Source of the DNA: Gracilaria gracilis
Lineage: Eukaryota > Rhodophyta > Florideophyceae > Gracilariales > Gracilariaceae
Length of the DNA stretch: 64,000 bases
Assembly: GCA_030374805.1 (NCBI GenBank)
Contig: JARGSG010000007.1
Coordinates: forward strand, 112,289 to 176,288
Reading direction: 5' to 3'
Shown: in pieces, positions 52,437 to 62,882 of the stretch
How positions within the stretch are numbered: position 1 is the stretch's first letter
Layout: each line of letters opens with the position of its first letter
Notes under the pieces: model-generated
Told to the model about the DNA's origin: nothing
Databases searched by the model: none
What the model saw: only the letters and a program-made list of their open reading frames with translations
Made by a program: the position numbers and the translations under genes

Positions 52437-52893
52437 CATTGTGAGGGGTTGTGCAATGTATGCGATTCTGGGCTACTATGAAGGGTTTTGGAGCGAATGT
52501 GCGATTCTGAGCTGCGCGAGGGTGTTGGCTGTCCAAGTTCTTCGGTTGCGCAAAGTTTCGCACCGAATGATGGGTATCCGACGGTACTTCAATGAGTTCC
52601 CAGCGAACCCAATGGAGGCACGTGATGTACTTGGACACGAGTACTGGAAGTACGGAAGACTGAAAGTACTACTCGGAATGGAAGATTGGTCACCTGGAGA
52701 GAGGCAGGAGGCGACCGAAATACTAGATGTATTGGAAGAAGCACAGCTGTAAATCTGTGCTATAAGTAGTAAGAATGATTGCGTTGGTTCGTAATTGACC
52801 AAGTTAGTTTACACCTTGACAGTGCTACCCTGCTGCTCTTCATGGGACATTGGGAACACTATAAATAAAAAGCAATTGATTGGAAAAAAAGAA
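52437..52893 (+). pseudogene. LINE 3' end, plus orientation
   Basis: The C-terminal end of a LINE reverse-transcriptase ORF (GIRRYFNEFPANPMEARDVLG to the stop at 52750-52752), its 3' UTR, and a terminal A-run at about 52884-52891. The last 290 bases match the minus-strand fragment at 51545. Confidence 0.75.
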
Positions 52894-54088
52894 GGCTGTG
52901 CCAGACCGAAATTGTCAATTTTTAGAGCAAGATATGTAACGTTACGCACGCAGGTAGGGTAGAAAGGGAAGTAAGTAGAGATGGATATTGAAGAAAGAGA
53001 AAGTAAAACAAGTGAAGGTTGACGGCCTTGGGTCGACCCGTTTACTCGAGGGTCGTCGATTGCAACCTACAAATACCCTAGTGCGCGCTTCACCGTCGTC
53101 GCAGCAAGCGACGACGGCGGTCGTTACAAGTTGCACGTAGCTCTCTTTTATGCGCGGGCAGCAGCCTCTCGGTGTTGTGCTCACAATGCTGCTCGCTACA
53201 GAAGCGGCCGTGGTCGCTCGTGCGCGCGCGCGGGCGCGGCGCGTGGACGCGTGCCGACGCGCAAATAACCAACGGTAAACCGTTCGTGTGCGCAACACGT
53301 GCGCGGTACGTAAGCGCGCGCGCACGTGGACCAGCTGTGCGCGCGTGATTGGCGCAACAAGCAACGTTCCATACACCGGCTTTGCTTTGCTTTGCTTGTT
53401 TGCTTCTGCTTGACGCGTCCGACGCGCGTGGGCGCGGCCGGCGCGTGAATTCTCGCAATGAGCTCAGGTGGCACCGCGTCGCTGCGCCCTTGCGGCGCTC
53501 TATCTAGATAACTTACCGTTGGTACCAAACGATCATCGTGATGATGATCTCGTAGCAGCAATTGCTCCGCGTGGCGTTCAAACGCAAACAGTGAAGCTAA
53601 AGGGTTAACTTATGCCCATCATACGTGATGTTCCTCCGATCTCCTTCGTCTCCTCCACGAATAGCGCTCCCATTCCAAACCAAAAAGTTTATCTCCCCCC
53701 CTCTCCCCCCCCTCATTCGCCCCCATCGCAGCCGCTGCGGCCAAGCCTAAACGCACCCGCCCCCGTTCCCACACCGTAACGCCACTACGCGCCGCCTTTA
53801 AACAGTCCACATACAGCTTTAACAAACCGAACTTCACCAAGTTACTCTCAACTTTTGACTGTTCAAGCATCCTTTCGTGCGCACCTGCCGTTGCGCCTGT
53901 AAGACCCAACTATAATAGCGCTCAAGTCCACGCCCCCATCTTCATACACCGCGCTTCTTTCGCGGATTCCGTAATGGTAACCTTACACGCCCAAATATCG
54001 TTATACAACCTCCCTCCGTTAATCGCCGCAGCATGCAGTCCTCCTTCATTCACAAACATATGATAACGTTAAAACATAAACTCCAGTC
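52894..54088. other. GC-rich interval before the helicase stop
   Basis: Contains CG-alternating tracts and a TACC-GGTA motif at 53514. A minus ATG frame at 53870-53619 (83 codons, ending in an Arg run) has no recognised domain. Otherwise nothing supported. Confidence 0.4.
53514..53524. promoter_or_regulatory. TACC-GGTA motif
   Basis: TACCGTTGGTA, identical to the copy at 4223. A related half (AACCAACGGTAAA) lies at 53268. No gene is identified immediately beside it, which suggests an unrecognised transcription unit here. Confidence 0.4.
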
Positions 54089-57000
54089 CTAATCATCAAA
54101 CCTCACTCGTCTACGCGCCTTTTTCCGCGGCCCCCCTTCGTCTCCCTCGCCTATATTGTCACGCGCTGCCGAACGTTTCGACAAGCGCGCTGCCTGTCGA
54201 TGTTCCGCCATCCGCTTTCGAGTTGCCATCACCTGTCGTCTCACATCCACTCCATCAGCCTCCCACATCGGCCCATCCTCACTATACCAATCCTCTTCGC
54301 CATCTCCGTCCTCCGCGTTGCCCTGCATCAGCACAACCTCTTCCTCGAAAGGTTTCATCTCCGTCACCTTGGCCACCAACCCCACTTCCTGTCCGTTTCT
54401 CGCAAGTTGCGCCATGCTTCTAACAGATCTCATCTTCAGCAGGATGTTCCTCCGTTTCTGATGATCCTTTTCAGCCTTGGCTTCCGCCAGCCCAGCTGCG
54501 CTAGCTTCCTCCACCACGTTCACGCTGCTTTGTAGTTCCATTAGCATCGCCTCTTCTTCGATCGATCCTCTCATAATCAGTCGCTCCACCACAATGTCAC
54601 CCACGCATCCGATTCGGTGTGCGCGACTGATGATTTGCATCTCTTGCGCCGAGTCCCACAACGGCTCCAGTAGAAACACGTATCTCACAAAGCTCAGATC
54701 CAGCCCCACAGCACCCAGTCTGGAGTTCATCAGCAGAATGCTCGCGTCCTCATTCTCGGCAAACACTTTGATTGCCTTGCGAGAATATTCTGTTTGTGAC
54801 TTGCATCTTCGCACAAAGTCCGATGTATCTCGTGGATTCCACACAATATCGATGTATGCATCCTTCAACCCCTCTGATTTCTTCAGATACAACTGAGCAA
54901 CTTTCAAATGATCTGTGTGCTCACTATGTATGATTACCTTTGGTCGTACCATACGTGCTTCAGGGCGCCCTTCTTCCCACACTTCCACTCGAGGCAGCTC
55001 CTCAATCTTGTTCACGAGGTAACGCATCTTGGCGCTTTCAGTGTTGTCCCAATCCGGCCGCCAATCACTCGAAAAGATACTAGGTTGCATTTCGATCAAG
55101 TCTTTAGGCTCTTCATTGTCTCCCATCTCGTAAGGATTCCGGCACCCTTGTACGGCACACGCTGTCCTATCTCGCACAAGACATCCATCACACAGCAGAT
55201 GAGCACATGGTGTCACAAAGGGCAGATCTACTCCTTCTCGACACCGACTGCATTTTCCATTTCTTCTCGTCAATGCCTTTGCAATCTTCAACAGTTTTCC
55301 GCTCACTATGTAACCAATGTATTGCGGCTCGCGAGGACCTCGATCTGGATTCTCCCGTTCAATCTGCATCATCGATCTGTTTTCGGCACGAATCCTCTCA
55401 AACCACTCACGACGCCTCTTCAGGCCTTCCAAATAGTCCCGGTCAAGTCCGTCTTCTTCACCTGTCTCAACGTCAATTTGCTCTTCAAGAATGGGGTCCC
55501 GGAAGCATTCGTCCTTGGCAACATGTGAGCGGTGGGTATACTTGTCACGTAGCAATAGAAGCATGTCTACCACATCGTTTCCATAGAACCTCACATCCAT
55601 CGAACCTCCAAAGCAACAAGCTTTCCGCAAGTTAGACACGAAAGAGTGGGCCGGTCCCTTGTTTCGTTTGTTCAACAACGACTGGCCATGGTCTTCATCA
55701 AACCAATCCGACGTTATCAGATTTCTCTTGCCCATCCTGATGAGCCCGTTGTAACTTTCCGCAGTATCCGCACTGAAGTTCAAAAAGATGTTACGGACAT
55801 GGCATTTAGCACGTAGAATCGACTTGTCCGCGCGGATCATAATAGATTCCAACACGCTTGAAAGTCGGTCCAGACTCTCGGTCCTGTATCGCATATACGG
55901 GTCACGAATCCCCACCCGCCATGCATCTTTGTCAAGCCCATACGCCTCGTCTCGAATAAAGGTGAGCAAGGAGTACAGGTGATCAACATCTGTGCGAGGA
56001 GTGTATGGCGTAGGTGTTCCGGTCATGACCCATCTAATGTCAGTCTTGATCTTGTCACATCCAATAGCAAAATTGCTCACATGTGATGATGAAATACGAT
56101 GTCCCTCATCAACAATAACTCTATAAAAGTGAACTTTCAACAATAGTGGCATTCCTTGACGAATCTCGTTATGCAAACTCGCAATAATGTCAAAAGGAAC
56201 AATGATAATATCATAGTCCGCAGCCAGCTCTAAAGCAGTGTCAGGAAGATCATCATGTGAATGTACACGAAGAACTTTCAGCCCTTCCATCTCAACATGC
56301 AAGTCAATCTGGTCCATCCAATGTTCAGTGAGCATTGCAGGAACAATAACAAGAGTGGCTTTCGAAAGATATATCTGTTCAGTACCACTGCATACCGGGA
56401 GAACGCCATGCCCTTTACCAGTTTGAAAGTAATTAGGACGTTGAATCCGTCTTTTGGGTGTGTCATTTTCTGGATTTGGTATGAGACGATCAATACGTGA
56501 TCTAGACTTCCTTCTGGTATCAAGGGATTCATAACGCGAGGTATTCTGTTCAGTGTACGTGGTTACTTTGATACCTCCTGTGTCAATGACATGAATGTCT
56601 CGATTTGCAGGTGGTTTCGGTTCACGTCCCAGTGTTTTCAAAATATGAGACAAGGTGGTGATTGTTTTACCCAAACCCGGTTCATCGCACAGTAAACCAC
56701 CCCGTGGCCGTTTTACACGCGGGAAAGAATCTAATTCATATATAGAACCATCAAAAAGATCTGCCACAACAACGGCATTCTGTAAACCATCCACTTCAAA
56801 ATCATGGATCAATGGCATAGCATCAGTGATATCCTCTTCTTCCATCTTTAACATACGATGGAGGGCAGATATTTGATGCGGATAAAGACATAACTTCATA
56901 CCAGGTATCACAGAAGCCAAAAATTTTCGAAGATAGGAATGAGTGGCACTCAACGTGGCATGATCCCTTGCAGGCAGCATGCAAGCTACGCGCAGAAGCA

Positions 57001-57538
57001 CGTCGAATGGAAGGCGAAGTAAAGGAGAGTTTCCAGGCGGATTTGCCAGTTTTGGCGGTTGAATTGTTGGTGCGTTTAAAGCAGCTCGGTGAAACAACCT
57101 TTGAAGTTGAAATTGTCTGCGATTAGTAGCCGTGGATGAACATTTACGACCACATCCTTCAAACCCACACGGGGAATCAGCCGAATCACTGGCGTTGAAA
57201 ACATGCCACAGAATAAAACGAAGAGAGTCGCAGCCCGATACAAGGCGATAAGGTCTGTAATCCGAGCGAGCAGCATAGAGAGTGACTTGGACATAGGGCG
57301 CTAAAAGCGTATAGCGAATGGTCAAGTGGTGAGGTCTGGTTTGTAATAACTGAAAGAAAGCAGCTGCTGCGGCTGACGGATTGGGATTAGAGGAGTCAGA
57401 AGCAAATTGATACAGTTTTTGTGAGATGACAAATTTCTTGAAATCTCGAGCACTTCGGGGTGATATGACGGGCGGCTCTGCGTCAGGGGGGTTGAACAGT
57501 CGGAGTCGAAAAGTTGCCAGCTTGTAGGGTTGGGCCAT
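54089..57538 (-). CDS. SNF2-family helicase with F-box and RING
   Basis: ATP-dependent DNA translocase predicted to remodel chromatin and possibly act as a ubiquitin ligase. ATG 57538 gives 1149 residues without introns; the frame stays open 54 codons further upstream. Order: a Cys-containing segment (CGFEGCGRKC, about 135), an F-box (about 170-210, LPFDVLLRVACMLPARDHATLS), SNF2 ATPase motif I DEPGLGKT near 283, motif II DEGH near 477, TGTPTPYT (motif III) near 505, a RING-type finger near 760-800 (CSRCREG, CAHLLCDGC), then the helicase C lobe ending ISRAHRIG near 970 (motif VI). A long insert separates motif I from Ia. F-box plus SNF2 plus RING in one chain is known from a plant protein group (Arabidopsis At3g54460 type). 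RAD5/HLTF are relatives but lack the F-box. Basic tail suits nuclear location. Confidence 0.9.
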   Translation of the reverse strand: MAQPYKLATFRLRLFNPPDAEPPVISPRSARDFKKFVISQKLYQFASDSSNPNPSAAAAAFFQLLQTRPHHLTIRYTLLAPYVQVTLYAARSDYRPYRLVSGCDSLRFILWHVFNASDSADSPCGFEGCGRKCSSTATNRRQFQLQRLFHRAALNAPTIQPPKLANPPGNSPLLRLPFDVLLRVACMLPARDHATLSATHSYLRKFLASVIPGMKLCLYPHQISALHRMLKMEEEDITDAMPLIHDFEVDGLQNAVVVADLFDGSIYELDSFPRVKRPRGGLLCDEPGLGKTITTLSHILKTLGREPKPPANRDIHVIDTGGIKVTTYTEQNTSRYESLDTRRKSRSRIDRLIPNPENDTPKRRIQRPNYFQTGKGHGVLPVCSGTEQIYLSKATLVIVPAMLTEHWMDQIDLHVEMEGLKVLRVHSHDDLPDTALELAADYDIIIVPFDIIASLHNEIRQGMPLLLKVHFYRVIVDEGHRISSSHVSNFAIGCDKIKTDIRWVMTGTPTPYTPRTDVDHLYSLLTFIRDEAYGLDKDAWRVGIRDPYMRYRTESLDRLSSVLESIMIRADKSILRAKCHVRNIFLNFSADTAESYNGLIRMGKRNLITSDWFDEDHGQSLLNKRNKGPAHSFVSNLRKACCFGGSMDVRFYGNDVVDMLLLLRDKYTHRSHVAKDECFRDPILEEQIDVETGEEDGLDRDYLEGLKRRREWFERIRAENRSMMQIERENPDRGPREPQYIGYIVSGKLLKIAKALTRRNGKCSRCREGVDLPFVTPCAHLLCDGCLVRDRTACAVQGCRNPYEMGDNEEPKDLIEMQPSIFSSDWRPDWDNTESAKMRYLVNKIEELPRVEVWEEGRPEARMVRPKVIIHSEHTDHLKVAQLYLKKSEGLKDAYIDIVWNPRDTSDFVRRCKSQTEYSRKAIKVFAENEDASILLMNSRLGAVGLDLSFVRYVFLLEPLWDSAQEMQIISRAHRIGCVGDIVVERLIMRGSIEEEAMLMELQSSVNVVEEASAAGLAEAKAEKDHQKRRNILLKMRSVRSMAQLARNGQEVGLVAKVTEMKPFEEEVVLMQGNAEDGDGEEDWYSEDGPMWEADGVDVRRQVMATRKRMAEHRQAARLSKRSAARDNIGEGDEGGPRKKARRRVRFDD

Positions 57539-58430
57539 CTTGGCAGATGGCTCAGTGAGGAAGAAAGCAGGCGGAAGGTTGACGACGGAAGACTGAGGGA
57601 ATGTATTGTTCTTGCTTCGACGGCACACTGTTTGACAAAGATGGAGAAGAGCCAACCAGCGTGGACATAGATAAGGCTGTCCCAGTGGGTCGAGCCGCAC
57701 GAGCGTGGGATCACAGTTGTCTTTGTGAACGCCAACGACACGTAAATATTACTCGACATCGCCATTGGAGCTGTCCACGTACTGATCGTGTACAGTGTGT
57801 TCTCGATTGGAAATTAATTGAAAATCCGCGCAGAAACTTAAGCTCAGTTCTTGAGCGTGAATAAAAGAGTTACCGAACCTTTTCTCCCCCCCTTGGCGCT
57901 ACATGGGCGCAGTAGATAAGAGGGCTAAAAGGTTAGCCTTCTTACCCTGATAGTTCAATTAGTTCACCTTTAGTATTTCGTACAGAATAGATACAGGGTT
58001 AGTAGATACTCCGTAGCACTCGTTCGCTTTTTCTCCTTCTCCGATCCATTTACGGGTATGTTACGTTATATCAGCACGCAGCACAGAGCGTTCGGAATCG
58101 TTCGCAATATCATACGATTATAAAGACATCTGAACTGCAACAGTCATACCTTGTTCTATTGTGAGGCCTTTGTTTTCATATTCTCATTGGCATCTTTGTG
58201 GAAGCCATTTCATTGTGACTTTTCTGCCCCTGTTTCAGTATTCTGAACACCCCCTTTCGATTCAGAGGCGCATGTGCCCTTGTTCTGCCTTTCAATTATT
58301 CACCAACTTCATGCAAATAGCTCGCCGTGTACAAGGGCCATTATGGAGCGTCGAACAAGTCTCTAGAGGTAAGATTGTCCTCCAAAATGGTTTCGAGGTG
58401 GTGGATGGCCGGAAAGGGGCTCGAAAAGCA
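57539..58430. other. Upstream of helicase; no gene seen
   Basis: The first 300-400 bases are presumably the helicase promoter. I see no TATA box or TACC-GGTA motif. Remaining sequence leads into a LINE scrap. Confidence 0.4.
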
Positions 58431-58640
58431 TAATGCTGGCTCAATTTGCCACGACATATGTGCCTTCTTTACACTCCGCGAGATTGTACATGGAAGGAAA
58501 CCCTGCTTATCGTGACTGCGGCATAAGAGTCAAGAAAGATGTCAATCATGTCTTATCCCGATGCCCGTTGGCCAGCGCAGCCTGTCGCAACGAGTTGGGA
58601 TTGCGCTGGACAGTAAACCAAAGTCTTCGATAGCTATAAT
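58380..58640 (+). pseudogene. LINE reverse-transcriptase C-terminal scrap
   Basis: The plus frame 58433-58633 reads LAQFATTYVPSLHSARLYMEG and DVNHVLSRCPLASAACRNEL, matching the C-terminal zinc-region pattern (H-x-L-x-x-C-P) of LINE polymerases. One of the expected Cys pairs is degraded. No other part of the element is recognised nearby. Short and moderately supported. Confidence 0.45.
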
Positions 58641-59731
58641 TGGGCCTTGGGCAGTTCCTGCCCTCCCTCGAGAGATATATATCTGTATTGTAGTCATCTT
58701 GTCATCTCGGAATCAGAATCGCCTCACCATGGAGAAGTAGAAGGGCCATACAGAGACCGACAACACAAGTCGATGACGCCCCATACCCTGCTGGAAGTGC
58801 AAGAAGGGCAGAAAGAATGCAACCAATGCCGCCCGGCGTGCTGTTCTACCGACAGCCAAAGAAAGAAAAGACAAGTCGTTGTTAGATATGATTAAGGAAT
58901 GGCCGTTACGGTTTTTGGCCTTCTTCAAGAGAGAGAACTATCTCTAGATAGACCTACTGCCGCCTCGAAATAGGGGCGGCTGACCATAATAAAGGAGAAG
59001 AAGAAAGAATGCATCATGTCTTTCAGATAACCGCTGCAAGAAGCAATCAGAAGACAGGACCCGACTTGACATGCTCTTTGTGATGTAAATACTTCTCGGA
59101 CAGAAGAAAATGTCATGCTTGCGACAATGGGATTGTAGAGATAGCACAGTGAGAACCCTTGGTAGAAGAGAAGCGTTCTCTACACTACATGTCGTCATTG
59201 CACAGTCAGTTCCTGGTCAGTTCACTATTCACACTACTTTGTCTTGCAGAAGGAAGAGGGTTTGATTAGCTTTACGCTAGGTGGATTTGCTTGCGTTTCT
59301 GGCATTAAGAACACGGTAGCATTCAGCTTGAACGGTTTTCCCCAGCCTTTCCACTTGGATCGAAACTGGGCTTAACTCGGACAAGGTTAATGGTATACAC
59401 ATGTATACGGTTAGGTACTATCCAGCAAGCAGAAGCAACCCCTCGCCAGTATCTTTTCCAGTGGTTAAAACTACATTTACTGGTCTTACTGCTAAGTACT
59501 TCGAGGAAGACGAGATGGGCAAAAAAGTTTAGATAAGTGTAACCCTTGGTAGGGTCAAACTTTGAAGCAGTGAAAGTGTTAATTCGTCAGCCCTATCATA
59601 TTGCCGTAGTCAAGAATACGAGATTCATCGGCACATGCACAGTCTGGCAGCTTCCAAGAAGGGAACTTTAGATCTATTTCTATCGTTCTGCCTTCTACAC
59701 GTAGTCGAAGCGCGGCCCTCAGGTTGCAAGC
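58641..59731. other. Interval, no gene seen
   Basis: No domain, splice model or repeat recognised. A weak TACC-GGTA variant (AACCCTTGGTAG) lies at 59540, downstream of the secreted-protein gene. Confidence 0.4.
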
Positions 59732-60136
59732 TTACATTTCTTCCATTTCCTCCTCACCTGAAGGCATGGGCAATTCCTCTGTGACCTGGTCGTCAACTTC
59801 GAAGTCCATACCTGGCGGGTGAGAACCACATTCATCGGGCTTCTCAGTGCAGTCGGTAACGACGGCAGATTCCCATTCAACTTCATCTTCCGGTTTAGTC
59901 GGGACAGCTGTGCGTGCCTTGATTTCCGAACAAACTGGGACGTTGCAATACTTCCTCCAGCAGTGTTTGAATCCGCCACCTTCACGGCACCTCCATCCGC
60001 ATTCAGTGATTTGATAGCAGCATTGCTGAGTCCTTTGCCAGCACTTGCCTGGTAGTTTAGCTTGATGAACAACGGCGGCGTTCGCAAGAGCAGCCAAGAC
60101 GAGAACGAGCGCGAAAGTTACTTTGACGGGTATCAT
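59732..60136 (-). CDS. Small secreted Cys-rich protein, acidic tail
   Basis: A 134-residue protein of unknown function. Residues 1-20 form a clear signal peptide (basic start, hydrophobic run, ALANA cleavage site). The mature part has a compact basic Cys-rich module with Cys at 32, 39, 40, 46, 50, 59, 64 and 69, two more Cys at 96 and 103, and a strongly acidic C-terminus (about 112-134, ending EEEMEEM). Trp and aromatic residues are interspersed in the module. The pattern suggests a disulfide-stabilised extracellular or wall-associated peptide domain. I match it to no named family. Single exon, ATG at 60136. The acidic tail may neutralise the basic module before processing (inference). Confidence 0.75.
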   Translation of the reverse strand: MIPVKVTFALVLVLAALANAAVVHQAKLPGKCWQRTQQCCYQITECGWRCREGGGFKHCWRKYCNVPVCSEIKARTAVPTKPEDEVEWESAVVTDCTEKPDECGSHPPGMDFEVDDQVTEELPMPSGEEEMEEM

Positions 60137-62882
60137 TTGTGGGATTGTGTTGTGTTTGTGGATGTTTGATAATTGTGGTTAACGAAGGAGGCCGGGGACG
60201 AGCATGCCGGTCATCCTCGTCTCTTATTCGTTTTGTACATGTACACTACAACTGCGAGGTGGGGTGAAGTGCAGTAGGTGCTTGGGTGAGTTGCGGCCCT
60301 TTCCGGCGCCTTGAGTGTTGGGCAGCAACAGCTGACATGCTGCAAAGGATGTGCAATGGGCAAAGTACCAAGAAACAGATCGTGTTGATGGGCCTCGGTA
60401 CTATTGTGCATTGGAATATAATGGGTGTGCAGGCAGACTGTGGTTTACGTTGTACAGCCTCACCACACAGCTTTGTTGACAATATATTGTTTGCACCCAC
60501 TACTTTTACCGATGGGCGCAGAGGTCTCCGGTTGCAGTATCGACGCTTGTTTCGATAGTGATACAGTTTGAGATAAACGACTCGGAGGAGGAACGTAAAG
60601 GTTGTAAGTACCCCATTGGTATGTCCGCACAAGGCTTTCAGTTCCTTTACTTTCCGCGAAACGCTCCAGAACCGATGACAGCACCTTGACTCAGCGCTCG
60701 CATTGAGTAACCCAGAAAGAACACCTTCACCACCATTAGGCACGAAAATCTTACGCTTCTGATATGTGAAAGAATAATTCTCGAAGTTAAGGGGTAACGC
60801 TACTCAACACTCAACAGTATCTTTGAACCGCAGTCGCTCTATGAGTTGAATGAACGGCAATCACTACGACGAAAAGAATGAAAGTGCGCACAGTTCAGCA
60901 CGTGGGGGATCGCCAATGGAGAAGGAGCAAATGCTTGGACAGCTCATTCGCACATGTTGGGGATGAATCGGACGAAATGGGATTCCTATGTAAAGGTGGC
61001 TAACCGGCTAACCATTGATTGAATTGAAGCATGCTTTCTTCATCCGTTGGCGCGGAACATTAATCAAGGAGAATAGAACCTTTGGTTGTGACCGTGATAA
61101 TGTATATTTGGCGTTGCTCAATTGCATCACGAGCCTAACGAAAACATGGGAGACGTGGATAAGCCAAGGTTGTGACACGGACGAGCGCCATTTGGGACGC
61201 AACGGCGGCTTGTGAGCTTGCCACGATGGTGCATGCTATTCCTGTGGACTAAAATTGTCGGGATAGAAGTTACATGAGGAAAATAAGTGCGGTTATCATG
61301 CCACTGATGCTCCCACCGTCATGTATTACTGTACTCGGCTTTGCGATCCATTTGACATTCGTGGCGCCATCAATGACAACGAAGGGGTCTGGTCGCAGTG
61401 TAATTGCAAAAGAGTGGGGAAGAGCCTCTAGAGAGATGCAAGTTCCATGAAGGCGACCCTAGTTGCAGGAATCACAAGACACCAACTTTGGGGGCACTGT
61501 CGAGTTGAGGAGCGCTCTGCTTGGAAGCAACACAGCGGGTGAGGAAGAGGTGTGAGTGAAGAGCACACGGACTGTCCAAAAATAGTGCTGATTGGAACAA
61601 GATGTTCTCTGTAATGGGCTCATACGTTGCGATTTGCTTGATTGATTATTTGCTCTTAGTTGCTGTTCCACTCTCTGACGACAGTTGTATGGTTCCACCG
61701 GGACGGAGGTCTAGCGCGGCTCTGTGCTGCACAGATGGGACGTAGGCTTGTGGACTTGACAAATGGTGGCCCAGTATGTGTTCCCTACTTTCATTCTGGA
61801 GAGCGGCCACTGACGTGAGGCGCAATTCAGCCATAATACAACCGTTTGTGCCATTCGACTGCAGCCTTCATGCTATGAAACGAAAAAGTGGCGAGTGGCC
61901 GAACGACGTGTTCATGCAAAGTTACAGATGCCAAAGTGATGTGAAGTTTTGGGTTTCCACGGTTTGCAAACTGGCGTGCGATCTGGATTGATCGACAGGC
62001 GGAGGGTGTTTCACGCAACATGTGCACACGGACGTCGCTGTGAGAATGTTGCAAAAAAGAGATTGCGAGCTCGCTATCTACTACGACCGAAAGGTAGATA
62101 GATACACTTCACTCCAAACAGGATACGTTTCACCGTGAGTCGTTATCAACAACGTGTCGCACGTGTGCCTTGAATACAGATCAACATGTCAGAAAACGCT
62201 ACAACCCGCCTTGAACTTGGTCGTACAGACATCTCCAAGACGCGCGGTGAACTTCGAAGCACATGTTGGACGTCCCTTGTAGGAACGTCCAACGGTGGGA
62301 ACGCCACCAACAAACCGCCGTTTTCGTGGAAACGAATGGCGCCGTCAACCGTGCACAGTGTGCACTGCACACAGCAGCTGTTTGGTTAATCGAGAGCAGC
62401 AGTGACGGCTTCCGCAGCGAAACGGCGTCCAAATTTGCCGACCAGCAGCATGAAGTTTCGAGAAAGTGCGTAAGCAAAGAAACGGTCATGCAGTGGGCCC
62501 CGTCCAGCTGTAAATGGGCGTTGTGCACCACATAGAGAATGACGTCATTAGCGTGCAGCCAACAGCGAGCTACGTAGACGCGCTCACGTGTCAGCCACCG
62601 TCACAGCGCAGGCGCTTCGATAGCCTCCAAACATTTTATACACACCCAACTTGTCACACCAAGATTCGCAGTAGGCCCTCGTATCATAGGTACAGTATCC
62701 TTGGTACATGCCCTGTTGGCAAAAGGGATCATAATGTGTAGTCGGAGCCGCGCTGCGGCGGCGATTTGCGTGGCACCAAGCGAGCAAAGAGTGGTCACTG
62801 CGCATACAATGGGATACACAAATTCGGTCTACTTTGGTTTTATACCGCAAGCAACAAAACTTTGATGTACACGCAAAAAAGG
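60137..62882. other. Interval, possible small Cys-rich frame
   Basis: Mostly no coding signal. On the minus strand 62816-62584 contains a Cys/Tyr-rich stretch (DPFCQQGMYQGYCTYDTRAY, then CESWCDKLG and SAC) within a 123-codon ATG frame from 62955 that overlaps the neighbouring gene end. It could be a second small Cys-rich protein, but no intact signal peptide is in frame. A 67-codon plus frame at 62186 is unsupported. Confidence 0.35.

Noticed and set aside
60246-60743. 165-codon minus frame
   Set aside because: Begins at GTG with no ATG near its start, lacks any domain and has erratic composition.
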